Program-made: the position numbers and the translations under genes
Source of the DNA: an uncultured Bacteroidales bacterium
GTDB taxonomy: Bacteria > Bacteroidota > Bacteroidia > Bacteroidales > UBA932
DNA length: 7,981 nucleotides
Assembly: GCA_900322025.1 (NCBI GenBank)
Contig: ONYJ01000115.1
Coordinates: forward strand, 1 to 7,981
Direction of reading: 5' to 3'
In this document: one piece after another, positions 1 through 6,266 of the stretch
Numbering within the stretch: the stretch's first letter is position 1
Layout of the letters: each line of letters starts with the position of its first letter
The notes under the pieces: generated by a model
Databases searched by the model: none
The model's input: only the letters and a program-made list of their open reading frames with translations
Told to the model about the DNA's origin: nothing

Positions 1-126
1 AACCGCAACGCTGCTACCAACAGAAACAGTGGCAATGTTGTCAACCGCAATGCTGCTACCAACAGAAACAGTGGCAATGTTGTTAACCGCAACGCTGCTA
101 CCAGCAAAAACAACAGCGGCACAATC
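1..126 (+). repeat. 42-bp in-frame tandem repeat, three copies visible
   Basis: Units lie at 1-42, 43-84 and 85-126. The first two differ at only two third-codon positions (aac/aat and gtc/gtt), so their protein sequence is identical. The third matches for its first 18 bases and then diverges. The unit is 14 codons long, so gain or loss of copies keeps the reading frame. The array probably continues to the left of the window. Confidence 0.85.
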
Positions 127-348
127 TATAGGCAATCTTCTGTATCTCAAAGCAGGAGTACCGACAGAGCCAATGCAACCCGTAGTTCTGCCAACTCCAA
201 CCGCTCCAGCAGTACTTATTCTCGCTCCAGCTCTAACAACTCCAGCGGAAGCTCTTATTCAAGATCTTCTAATACAAGCAGTTCTTCCACCAGTAGGTCT
301 TCTGGCGACTATTCGCGTAGCAGTGGAGGTTCTACCACCAGAAGGTAA
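1..348 (+). CDS. C-terminal part of an Asn/Ser/Arg-rich repeat protein (5' end outside window)
   Basis: I do not recognise a family. Frame 1 is open from the left edge to a TAA at 346-348 and gives the last 115 residues. Residues 1-42 are three copies of a 14-residue unit, NRNAATNRNSGNVV, the third one diverged. The remaining 72 residues are low-complexity, with 33 Ser. The motif YSRSS occurs three times, near residues 73, 86 and 104, and the chain ends GGSTTRR. The visible part has 16 Arg and 1 Lys against only 2 Asp, so it is strongly basic and probably disordered. No membrane segment or catalytic motif is visible. The downstream outer membrane protein gene starts 64 bp later on the same strand with no clear promoter between, so the two may be co-transcribed. 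An envelope role is a guess from that neighbour. Frame 1 was chosen over the also-open frame 2 because it runs through the left edge, keeps the repeats as clean 14-codon units and ends close to the next gene. Confidence 0.75.
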   Translation, partial: NRNAATNRNSGNVVNRNAATNRNSGNVVNRNAATSKNNSGTIYRQSSVSQSRSTDRANATRSSANSNRSSSTYSRSSSNNSSGSSYSRSSNTSSSSTSRSSGDYSRSSGGSTTRR

Positions 349-412
349 GCTCCCCTACAACACACTATGTAGCACATAATTGATTTGAGTTTAAATTTAG
401 AAAAAGATAACT

Positions 413-1972
413 ATGAAAAAAATCTTATTGATTATTTCTTTAACCTGCACAATTACTATAGGTAATTTGTTTGCTCAAAGTATTTCAACAGCCTATGAGT
501 TGGCAGATTTTCAAAGAGAAGGAACCGCCAGAAGCGTATCTATGGGAAATGCTATGACTGCGCTTGGAGGCGACTTGGGAGCTATTGCAATAAATCCGGC
601 AGCTTCTGCCGTATTCAAGTTTAACGAGTTTTCTTTTACTCCGGCCATTACAAGTACAAAAACAGATACAAAGTATCTCGGAGTAGGCACTAAAGCAGAT
701 AAGAACTCCTTTGGTTTTGCAAATATAGGAGGTGTGGCTGTGTTAAAGAATGGCCGTAATTCAACATTAAGGAGCCTTTCTTTTGGATTTTCCTACAATA
801 AGCACAATAACTTTAATTCTACCATAAAAGCAGGTGCCAACGGGGTTGACGACAGCTATGCCACACTACTTGCTGCCATAGCTAACAATTCTCCTTATTC
901 CGGCAGAGATTTTGACGATACCGCCACTCCAGATCCGTATAGCCTCGGAAGTTATTACTGGCCTGTTATCAATGGATGGAATGCAAGTTTCTTAGATACC
1001 GTAGGAACAGCCCCTAACGATGTATTCTTCCCGAACCATTCTGTAACAGATAATTACACAAGCGATCAGTTCCTCTCCAGAAAGCAGACCGGTTCTTTGG
1101 GCGAGTACGATATAAACATAGGTATGAACCTCAACGATCAGCTATATCTTGGAATGAATATAGGTATGTTTACTGTTTGGAATAAAATTGAGGAAAAATA
1201 CTCAGAAGATAATACCACCTTATATTCAGATACAGACCCTCACTTCAGCTATATAGACCAGTACTATAATGTAAGAACCACAGGTAGTGGTATAAACCTC
1301 AAGTTAGGTGTTATCTGGGCTCCTATTTACAATATTAGGCTCGGAGCATCTGTTGCCACTCCTACTTGGTATTCGCTAACAGACAAGTACTATTGGGATA
1401 CCCATGTAAGCTACGACGATGGGTGGAAAACCACTGTAAATTCTCCGGAAGGCGTGTACGATTATCGTATAAACACTCCGTTCCACTATAATCTCGGCTT
1501 TGCCGGCATCTGGAAATCCGGAAGCGTAAGTATTGATTATGAAGGCTCTAATATAGGACAGACCAAATTGCGCAATCGTTCCGATTTGCATAGTTTAGAC
1601 TACTCAGACTTCTCTAGCGAAAACGATTGGATGGCTGCAAACTTCAAAATGAGCAACAAACTCAGGGTTGGTGTAGAAGTCTATCCTATCAACACTCTTG
1701 CTCTAAGAGCAGGTTTCCAATATGCAGATACCGGTATTAAGAAAAGTGTAATAGGTACTGCCATTAAGAACTACACCGGAAGTGTTGGTTTGGGTTATGC
1801 TAACTCTAAAGGATTTTATGTAGATCTGGCTGTAGCAGCAAACCTCAAAAAGAGCAATGTTGCCTTCATAGATACTGAGCCTGCTGGTGAATATGTACTT
1901 GGAAATCCTAACTTTGCAAGCATAGAGCGCTCCAGCTTCAAAGTGCTTGCCACCTTTGGTTGGAGATTTTAA
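413..1972 (+). CDS. OMPP1/FadL-family outer membrane beta-barrel protein
   Basis: This is a predicted outer membrane protein of the OMPP1/FadL/TodX family; relatives in Bacteroides are often annotated as 'hemin receptor' without firm evidence. Members form barrels that take up hydrophobic compounds, but the substrate here is unknown. Residues 1-21 look like a Sec signal peptide: MKK, a hydrophobic stretch, then a likely cut after LFA just before Gln22. Residues 38-64 carry the family's N-terminal motif, GTARSVSMGNAMTALGGD followed by an AINPAA segment. The rest is rich in alternating aromatic and polar strands, and the chain ends in WRF, a terminal aromatic typical of barrel insertion signals. 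At 519 residues it is longer than E. coli FadL (446) but usual for Bacteroidota members. The start follows an A-rich leader with no clear Shine-Dalgarno. It ends 8 bp from the convergent WbqC-family gene. Confidence 0.85.
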   Translation: MKKILLIISLTCTITIGNLFAQSISTAYELADFQREGTARSVSMGNAMTALGGDLGAIAINPAASAVFKFNEFSFTPAITSTKTDTKYLGVGTKADKNSFGFANIGGVAVLKNGRNSTLRSLSFGFSYNKHNNFNSTIKAGANGVDDSYATLLAAIANNSPYSGRDFDDTATPDPYSLGSYYWPVINGWNASFLDTVGTAPNDVFFPNHSVTDNYTSDQFLSRKQTGSLGEYDINIGMNLNDQLYLGMNIGMFTVWNKIEEKYSEDNTTLYSDTDPHFSYIDQYYNVRTTGSGINLKLGVIWAPIYNIRLGASVATPTWYSLTDKYYWDTHVSYDDGWKTTVNSPEGVYDYRINTPFHYNLGFAGIWKSGSVSIDYEGSNIGQTKLRNRSDLHSLDYSDFSSENDWMAANFKMSNKLRVGVEVYPINTLALRAGFQYADTGIKKSVIGTAIKNYTGSVGLGYANSKGFYVDLAVAANLKKSNVAFIDTEPAGEYVLGNPNFASIERSSFKVLATFGWRF

Positions 1973-1980
1973 TTCAAATA

Positions 1981-2628
1981 CTATTTCAGGAAACTGATAG
2001 CATTAGGGCCTTCGTTAAAGAGAAGGTCTGCAACAGATAAATCGGGAACAAAACCCTGCTTGGCTTCAAATACTTGCCAGTAGGGTTTTTCCTTTCCCCA
2101 CTCCCTAAGAAGAGAGTGCTTTTTACTCTTGGGGTGAATACGGCTTCTAAAATCTACAAAAGACAGATGGTCCGAAGCATTGTCTTCCAAACAAGTATAG
2201 GTTTTAGTGAGTTGAATCTCTGCCTTTATTCCGCAAAATTTAAGCAATAGGCAAGTAAGGTGATAATTTAGTAAGAACAAAGACTTTTCGCCACTTAAAA
2301 GAATCTCAGCAATCTCGTCTTTATAATAGATAAAGAAAGGAGAATTCATATATGCCGCCTCCAAAGCCCTTATATGACGCACAGGCCAATTCTCCGAGTA
2401 ATCTATCTCGATATCTGTTATAGGTATGTTATGCGAATGAGCCTCCCCGCCTCTGAGAACGGGGATGTTAAGATTCATTTTTCCGCTGGCTGTAAGAATT
2501 GTACAGCGATTTCTGTAAGATTGTTTCTGGTAGTTTTCGCACGCCTCTATCCACACCTCGTCGTATCTTGCAATAGCAGCAAAATACTCTATTGGTGGAA
2601 GATAAGCGGTAGAGAGCAGAAGGATCAT
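1981..2628 (-). CDS. WbqC-family protein
   Basis: A 215-residue protein resembling the WbqC-like family (Pfam PF08889). The family takes its name from a gene in an O-antigen cluster; its biochemical activity is not established. Family-like features are the N-terminal STAYLPPIEYF segment, the QSYRNRCTI segment near residue 35, and a central region with the pattern W..RH..ALEAAYMNSPFF..Y (about residues 80-101). No signal peptide or membrane segment is evident, so it should be cytoplasmic. Its ATG overlaps the lpxA stop codon as ATGA (2628-2625), a classic arrangement for translational coupling, so it is almost certainly the last gene of the lipid A operon. That context supports a role in surface glycan or LPS assembly, but this is inference from position only. 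The stop codon is 8 bp from the end of the convergent outer membrane protein gene. Confidence 0.8.
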   Translation of the reverse strand: MILLLSTAYLPPIEYFAAIARYDEVWIEACENYQKQSYRNRCTILTASGKMNLNIPVLRGGEAHSHNIPITDIEIDYSENWPVRHIRALEAAYMNSPFFIYYKDEIAEILLSGEKSLFLLNYHLTCLLLKFCGIKAEIQLTKTYTCLEDNASDHLSFVDFRSRIHPKSKKHSLLREWGKEKPYWQVFEAKQGFVPDLSVADLLFNEGPNAISFLK

Positions 2629-3419
2629 TCCTCGTCGTCGTTCTTGGCATTGTACCTTACAATACCACGCTTAGAAGCCGCTATAAAGTCTAAAATCAAT
2701 TTCTTCTCATCAGATTCCGGCAACTCTGCCTCTGCTTTTTTGCAAGCATCGGTAACATTAAGTCCGCTTTGATAGATAACCCTGTAAACATCTCGGATTC
2801 TCTCTATCTGCTCCATAGAAAACCCTCTTCTTCTCAGGCCCACTATGTTTATGCCTCTGAAAACAACCGGCCTTTTTCCTACAATGGTAAAAGGAGGAAC
2901 ATCTTTGCCCACAAACGAAGCACCTGACAACATTGCATGGCAGCCGATTCTCGTAAACTGATGTACTGCAGAAGAGCCCCCTATTATAGCCCAGTCGTCC
3001 ACATCGGTTTCGCCTGCCAGTCCCGTATAACTGACCAGTATTACGTTACGCCCTATGCAGCAATCGTGAGCAACATGAACATAGGCCATCAGAAAGGAAT
3101 TATCGCCAATTACAGTTTTATTTTTTCCACTGGCCGATGTCCCCCTGCTTATGGTGCAATACTCCCTAATCATTACGTTATTGCCTATTTCTACATAAGA
3201 CTCCTCTCCATTAAATTTAAGGTCCTGAGGAATGGCGCCTATTACAGCTCCATTATAGATTTTGCAGTTATTGCCAATCTTAACATAATCGTTTATGCAG
3301 GCATAGGGACCTATCCAACAATTATCCCCTATTTCTACATGCTCCGCTATTGTACAAAACGGACTGATGGTAACATTCTTCCCTATTTTTGCATTCGGAT
3401 GCACAAATGCGTTTTCCAT
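2625..3419 (-). CDS. lpxA: Acyl-ACP--UDP-N-acetylglucosamine O-acyltransferase
   Basis: LpxA transfers a 3-hydroxyacyl chain from ACP to the 3-OH of UDP-GlcNAc, the first step of lipid A synthesis, in the cytoplasm as a homotrimer. The 264 residues match the family length (E. coli 262). Residues 1 to about 185 form the left-handed beta-helix, with repeated hexapeptides such as AKIGKN, VEIGDN and VKIGNN. The HVAHDC motif puts the catalytic base at His118, with His115 three residues before, matching E. coli His125 and His122. IGGSSAVHQF and KDVPPF are also conserved, and a helical C-terminal domain follows (GLRRRGFS onward). By hand alignment Gly166 matches E. coli Gly173, the acyl-chain ruler, which fits a long acyl donor; this is inference. 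The tail ends in an acidic DDEE. It starts 22 bp after fabZ and its stop overlaps the WbqC-family start by 4 bp. Confidence 0.96.
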   Translation of the reverse strand: MENAFVHPNAKIGKNVTISPFCTIAEHVEIGDNCWIGPYACINDYVKIGNNCKIYNGAVIGAIPQDLKFNGEESYVEIGNNVMIREYCTISRGTSASGKNKTVIGDNSFLMAYVHVAHDCCIGRNVILVSYTGLAGETDVDDWAIIGGSSAVHQFTRIGCHAMLSGASFVGKDVPPFTIVGKRPVVFRGINIVGLRRRGFSMEQIERIRDVYRVIYQSGLNVTDACKKAEAELPESDEKKLILDFIAASKRGIVRYNAKNDDEE

Positions 3420-3441
3420 TCTATAAGATTTAGATTTACTA

Positions 3442-3951
3442 CTACTTGTTCTTGATAACCTGAGCCACCATATCTCCTTCGCATACCACTTGGTTGCCTA
3501 CCCAAGCCTTACCCCTCATATAAACCAAATTGTGCTCCATAGGTTGAGTGATAACCAACTTGAATACTACTACATCGCCCGGCACTACTTTACGACGGAA
3601 CTTAAAGCCATCTACCTTAGCAAAATATGTTGAGTACTTTTCTGGCTCATCTACACTTCTCAACACTAAAATTCCTCCCACCTGAGCCATTGCCTCTATT
3701 AGCAATACTCCCGGCATTACAGGCTCAGTAGGAAAATGCCCTCTGAAATAAGACTCATTTATACCTATGGTTTTTATGCCGACAATGGCATCGTCTTCCA
3801 CTCCTATAATTCTATCTACCATAAGAAAAGGTGGACGATGCGGAAGGAGTTTCTGTATTCCTAAAACATCATATACAGGCTCGGCATCCGGGTCATACTT
3901 AGGAGCTATCGAGAGCCTCTGCTTAACTTCTTTAATTTTTTCTATATCCAT
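3442..3951 (-). CDS. fabZ: 3-hydroxyacyl-ACP dehydratase, free-standing FabZ
   Basis: FabZ removes water from 3-hydroxyacyl-ACP in fatty acid elongation and so competes with LpxA and LpxD for 3-hydroxyacyl-ACP. The 169 residues form one hot-dog fold. PHRPPFLMVD lies at 37-46, the catalytic His72 in RGHFP, and the catalytic Glu86 in PGVLLIEAMAQ. The conserved FRRKVVPGD lies at 118-126, and the chain ends QVIKNK. PHRPPF sits about 19 residues further from the start than in E. coli FabZ, so the first 30 or so residues (including KYDPDAEPVYD) look like the linker that joins LpxC to FabZ in Bacteroidota fusion proteins. The ORF is in the same frame as lpxC, with only the lpxC TAA and six codons between them. 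There is no Shine-Dalgarno before the ATG; translation may depend on reinitiation after lpxC. Confidence 0.94.
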   Translation of the reverse strand: MDIEKIKEVKQRLSIAPKYDPDAEPVYDVLGIQKLLPHRPPFLMVDRIIGVEDDAIVGIKTIGINESYFRGHFPTEPVMPGVLLIEAMAQVGGILVLRSVDEPEKYSTYFAKVDGFKFRRKVVPGDVVVFKLVITQPMEHNLVYMRGKAWVGNQVVCEGDMVAQVIKNK

Positions 3952-3969
3952 AATCGCATTATTATTTTC

Positions 3970-4899
3970 TTAACGCCTTTCAAACTGTCTGAGTGCTAAT
4001 GTCCTCAACTCCCTTGCTATGGTGGAGTTAATAGAATGACCACTCTTATATGCTATTACCTTTCCCTTGATGGGATAACCAACGAGGGAGAAATCGCCCA
4101 ACACATCTAAAAGCTTATGTCTGGCACACTCATTCTGAAACCTTAGAGAGGTATGAGACAAATATCCTTCCGGCACTCGCTCCAAACTCTTTACATTGAA
4201 TATGCCTGCAAGACGATCAAGTTCCTCTTGCGGAACAGGATTCTCTACTATCACAAGAGCATTGTCTAAATCGCCGCCTTTTATAAGATTATTCTTAAAC
4301 AGCGGTTCTAATTCGTGGAAAAACACAAATGTGCGGCATGGGGCTATATCTGTAACAAAATCGGTATCAGACTCAAAGCGCGCATACTGATTGCCCACAA
4401 CCTTAGAATTGAAGTCAATCATCACATCTATGGAAAAATGGTCGTCTGGCAAAACAACCATCTCACTCCCCTTCTGATTGCGACATACAACTTTACGATC
4501 CAGCACAAGATACTTTCTTGGAGCATTCTGCTCCTGCAGGCCATCTTTAGAGAAAGCATCGGCATAAGGCTTTGCACTACCGTCCAGTATAGGAACCTCA
4601 GGAGCATCCAAAGTAATAAGAGCATTGTCTATGTGCATTCCATAGAGTGCGCCCATAAGATGTTCCAAAGTAAGAACCGTTACTCCCTGCTTGTCTAAGG
4701 TTGTGCCTCTGGAAGTAGCACTAACGTAATCTACACAAGCCTCCACCAAGGGTGCGCTCTCTCCAAGGTCGGATCTTTTAAATTGAATACCAAAATTCTT
4801 TGGTGCCGGCTCCACCTTCATGTGAACTTTTCTGCCGGTATGAAGCCCCTTACCTTCAAACTCGTATTTTCCTCTTAGGGTATGCTGATTTGTATGCAT
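3970..4899 (-). CDS. lpxC: UDP-3-O-acyl-N-acetylglucosamine deacetylase
   Basis: LpxC is the zinc hydrolase that deacetylates UDP-3-O-acyl-GlcNAc, the committed step of lipid A synthesis, in the cytoplasm. The 309 residues match stand-alone LpxC (E. coli 305). TLEHLMGAL gives Glu79 (general base) and His80 (zinc). HKLLDVLGD gives His261 and Asp265 (zinc), and SGHSINS gives His288, matching E. coli Glu78, His79, His238, Asp242 and His265. GKGLHTG near residue 17 and PILDGSA near residue 103 are further family marks. It therefore looks catalytically complete. In Bacteroidota the gene is usually fused to fabZ; here it stops at TAA (3972-3970) and fabZ resumes in the same frame. A TAnnTTTG promoter box lies in the 60-bp gap after lpxD, so lpxC may be transcribed both from lpxD and from its own start. 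Confidence 0.96.
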   Translation of the reverse strand: MHTNQHTLRGKYEFEGKGLHTGRKVHMKVEPAPKNFGIQFKRSDLGESAPLVEACVDYVSATSRGTTLDKQGVTVLTLEHLMGALYGMHIDNALITLDAPEVPILDGSAKPYADAFSKDGLQEQNAPRKYLVLDRKVVCRNQKGSEMVVLPDDHFSIDVMIDFNSKVVGNQYARFESDTDFVTDIAPCRTFVFFHELEPLFKNNLIKGGDLDNALVIVENPVPQEELDRLAGIFNVKSLERVPEGYLSHTSLRFQNECARHKLLDVLGDFSLVGYPIKGKVIAYKSGHSINSTIARELRTLALRQFERR

Positions 4900-4909
4900 A
4901 TAGGCTATG

Positions 4910-4934
4910 TTTCGTATTTGACAAATATACGAAA
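4910..4934 (-). promoter_or_regulatory. Candidate lpxC promoter with overlapping inverted repeat
   Basis: On the minus strand TATATTTG (4929-4922) matches the Bacteroidota -7 box TAnnTTTG, and would start transcription roughly 15-18 nt before the lpxC ATG. No clear TTTG is seen at the -33 position, so the promoter is incomplete by consensus. The box lies within a perfect inverted repeat, TTTCGTAT (4910-4917) and ATACGAAA (4927-4934), separated by 9 nt. An 8+8 symmetric site over a promoter core is what a dimeric repressor would bind, but no regulator is known from this window. Confidence 0.5.
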
Positions 4935-4959
4935 TTTTCCGTTATAAATAAAAGCAGAT

Positions 4960-6003
4960 TTACTCAGAGTCTTTTGCTGTCTGATTCTGCCGCTTTGGAG
5001 GATCGGCCAAGTGTTTGAACTTAACGTAGGCACGCATATAGGTACCTACATCTATAGCCGGAGTTCCTAACAGTCCCTTGGCTCCAAGTTCAGCAGAAAT
5101 AGAACCTTGAATACCTGCCTGAGCTCCGGATTTTGTACCGTCCGCCACTGTAATATGGCCGGCAACACCTACTTGGCCACCAAACATACAGTTTTTACCT
5201 ATCTTGGAGCTGCCGGCAACTCCGCACTGTGCCGCCATAACAGTATTCTCTCCTATCTCCACATTATGGGCAATTTGTATTAAGTTATCCAACTTCACCC
5301 CTCTTCTTATTATGGTAGATTCCATTGCGGCACGATCTATTACCGTATTTGCTCCTATCTCTACATCGTCTTCTATAATAACGTTTCCTGTCTGTGGTAT
5401 TTTTTTATAAACACCAGCTGCATCAGGAGCAAAACCAAAGCCATCTGAGCCTATAACAGCATTAGCATGCACTATGCAGTTATTGCCTATTTTGCAGCCA
5501 TCGTAAATTCTGACTCCGGGATACAGTATGCAATTTTCTCCTATGGTAACATTACTGCCTATGTAACACTGTGGATATATTTGGCTCCCTTTACCTATAA
5601 CGCTCTTACTTCCCACATAACTAAAGATGCCTATGTAAACATCTTTACCTATTTTACTGGAAAATGCTCTGTAAGACAAAAGGCTACGCCCTTTCTTTCT
5701 GCTTTTTTTTATGGTATTCAACAGTTCTAATAACGAGGCAAAAGCCGGATGGGCATCTTCTACAACTATTAGCGTTGGTTTAACTTTTTGATTAGGAATT
5801 AAATGCCTACTCACGATAACAATACCGGCATTGCTTTCAATAAGATATTTCTGATATTTGTCGTTGTGGAGGATACACACATTATTAGGCTTTCCGCTCT
5901 CTATCTTTGCCACCATGGATACCTTTACTGTGGGATCTCCTATTATCTCTCCGTTAAAGTGCTGTGCTATTCTTTCCGCCGTTACTTCCATAAAACCATT
6001 CAT
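4960..6003 (-). CDS. lpxD: UDP-3-O-(3-hydroxyacyl)glucosamine N-acyltransferase
   Basis: LpxD adds the second 3-hydroxyacyl chain, from ACP to the 2-amino group of UDP-3-O-acyl-glucosamine, the third step of lipid A synthesis; it works as a cytoplasmic trimer. The N-terminal nucleotide-binding domain spans about residues 5-105 and includes NDKY at 47-50. A left-handed beta-helix of hexapeptide repeats runs from about 113 to 315, and a C-terminal helix follows (RAYVKFKHL). GSDGFGFAPD at 185-194 and the catalytic His246 in IQIAHNVEIG are diagnostic. The 347 residues match the family (E. coli 341). The start is uncertain: Met5 (ATG at 5991) begins MEVTAERIAQ, closer to usual family starts, and would leave a leader of about 20 nt from the predicted promoter, against about 8 nt for Met1. 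It is the first gene of the minus-strand block. Confidence 0.95.
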   Translation of the reverse strand: MNGFMEVTAERIAQHFNGEIIGDPTVKVSMVAKIESGKPNNVCILHNDKYQKYLIESNAGIVIVSRHLIPNQKVKPTLIVVEDAHPAFASLLELLNTIKKSRKKGRSLLSYRAFSSKIGKDVYIGIFSYVGSKSVIGKGSQIYPQCYIGSNVTIGENCILYPGVRIYDGCKIGNNCIVHANAVIGSDGFGFAPDAAGVYKKIPQTGNVIIEDDVEIGANTVIDRAAMESTIIRRGVKLDNLIQIAHNVEIGENTVMAAQCGVAGSSKIGKNCMFGGQVGVAGHITVADGTKSGAQAGIQGSISAELGAKGLLGTPAIDVGTYMRAYVKFKHLADPPKRQNQTAKDSE

Positions 6004-6016
6004 TTTAATAATAGAC

Positions 6017-6046
6017 CAAAACTACTAAAAAACGCACAAATCCAAA
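6017..6046 (-). promoter_or_regulatory. Candidate lpxD promoter
   Basis: On the minus strand, TTTG (6046-6043), an 18-bp spacer and TAGTTTTG (6024-6017) match the Bacteroidota -33 / -7 pattern TTTG and TAnnTTTG. Transcription would begin near 6010-6012, immediately upstream of lpxD. The -33 element falls inside the left copy of the 18-bp direct repeat described separately. Confidence 0.6.
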
Positions 6047-6087
6047 ACATAATCTGGGAGTATTTTACAACAAATCCAAAACATAAT
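6036..6087. repeat. Perfect 18-bp direct repeat, period 34 bp
   Basis: The sequence ACAAATCCAAAACATAAT occurs at 6036-6053 and 6070-6087 without a mismatch. The start-to-start spacing of 34 bp is close to three helical turns, so both copies would face nearly the same side of the DNA. The left copy contains the lpxD -33 box. A tandem binding site for a regulator is possible; so is a simple local duplication. Confidence 0.85.
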
Positions 6088-6093
6088 GGCAGC

Positions 6094-6105
6094 AAACTGC
6101 AGTTT
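6094..6105. repeat. 12-bp perfect palindrome AAACTGCAGTTT
   Basis: This self-complementary 12-mer lies between the lpxD and nusA promoters, about 17 bp upstream of the nusA -33 box. Symmetry stops after 12 bp (C at 6093 against T at 6106). It could be an operator, but a palindrome of this length can arise by chance in an A/T-rich intergenic region. Confidence 0.45.
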
Positions 6106-6121
6106 TACTATATAGCTTTTC

Positions 6122-6153
6122 TTTGTTTTTTAGTGTTTTTTTACATATTTTTG
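6122..6153 (+). promoter_or_regulatory. Candidate nusA-infB promoter
   Basis: TTTG (6122-6125), a 20-bp spacer and TATTTTTG (6146-6153) match the Bacteroidota pattern of a TTTG-type -33 element and TAnnTTTG at -7. Transcription would begin near 6158-6161, leaving an untranslated leader of about 105 nt before nusA. This suggests that nusA and infB are driven directly here, not from an upstream rimP. Confidence 0.65.
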
Positions 6154-6177
6154 CCTGCGATTAGGATATTGAGATGG

Positions 6178-6227
6178 GGGATGCCAAGTAATTTTGGTCA
6201 TCCCTTATTTATTGCCAAGTGCAATAA
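6178..6227 (+). promoter_or_regulatory. nusA leader with two hairpins and a possible alternative pairing
   Basis: Hairpin 1 pairs GGGATGCCAA (6178-6187) with TTGG-T-CATCCC (6194-6204): 10 bp, a 6-nt loop and one bulged T. The T-rich TTATTTATT (6205-6213) follows, so it resembles a weak intrinsic terminator. Hairpin 2 pairs TTATTGC (6209-6215) with GCAATAA (6221-6227) around a 5-nt loop. The 8-mer TGCCAAGT occurs in both (6182-6189 and 6213-6220). The segment TTGGTCA (6194-6200) could therefore pair with either copy of TGCCAA. This looks like an attenuator or switch in the leader of a termination-factor gene, but function is inferred from base pairing only. No known riboswitch class is recognised. 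Confidence 0.45.
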
Positions 6228-6266
6228 TTATCATAAGATTTTAGAAATTATAAAATATAACAACAC

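Noticed and set aside
1..126. Repeats considered as a CRISPR array
   Set aside because: The 42-bp units are contiguous without spacers and encode a clean 14-residue peptide repeat.
366..378. TATGT-AGC-ACATA hairpin between the first two genes
   Set aside because: Only 5 bp of A/T-rich stem with a 3-nt loop and no T-tract; too weak to call a terminator.
29..379. Plus-strand frame-2 ORF of 116 codons, Ala/Leu/Pro-rich
   Set aside because: It lies over the repeat gene in another frame. Its open frame is a by-product of the repetitive sequence, while frame 1 runs through the left edge.
1981..2000. Small hairpin TCAG-GAAA-CTGA with outer CTA/TAG pairs at the convergent gene ends, considered as a terminator
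   Set aside because: The stem is only 7 bp with a 2-nt bulge, is A/T-rich and has no clear U-tract on either strand.
2937..3455. 172-codon plus-strand ORF across lpxA
   Set aside because: Antisense to lpxA and its hexapeptide-coding repeats; no recognisable motif.
3955..3957. Alternative ATG in the lpxC-fabZ gap
   Set aside because: It is out of frame with fabZ and stops after five codons (MRLWI).
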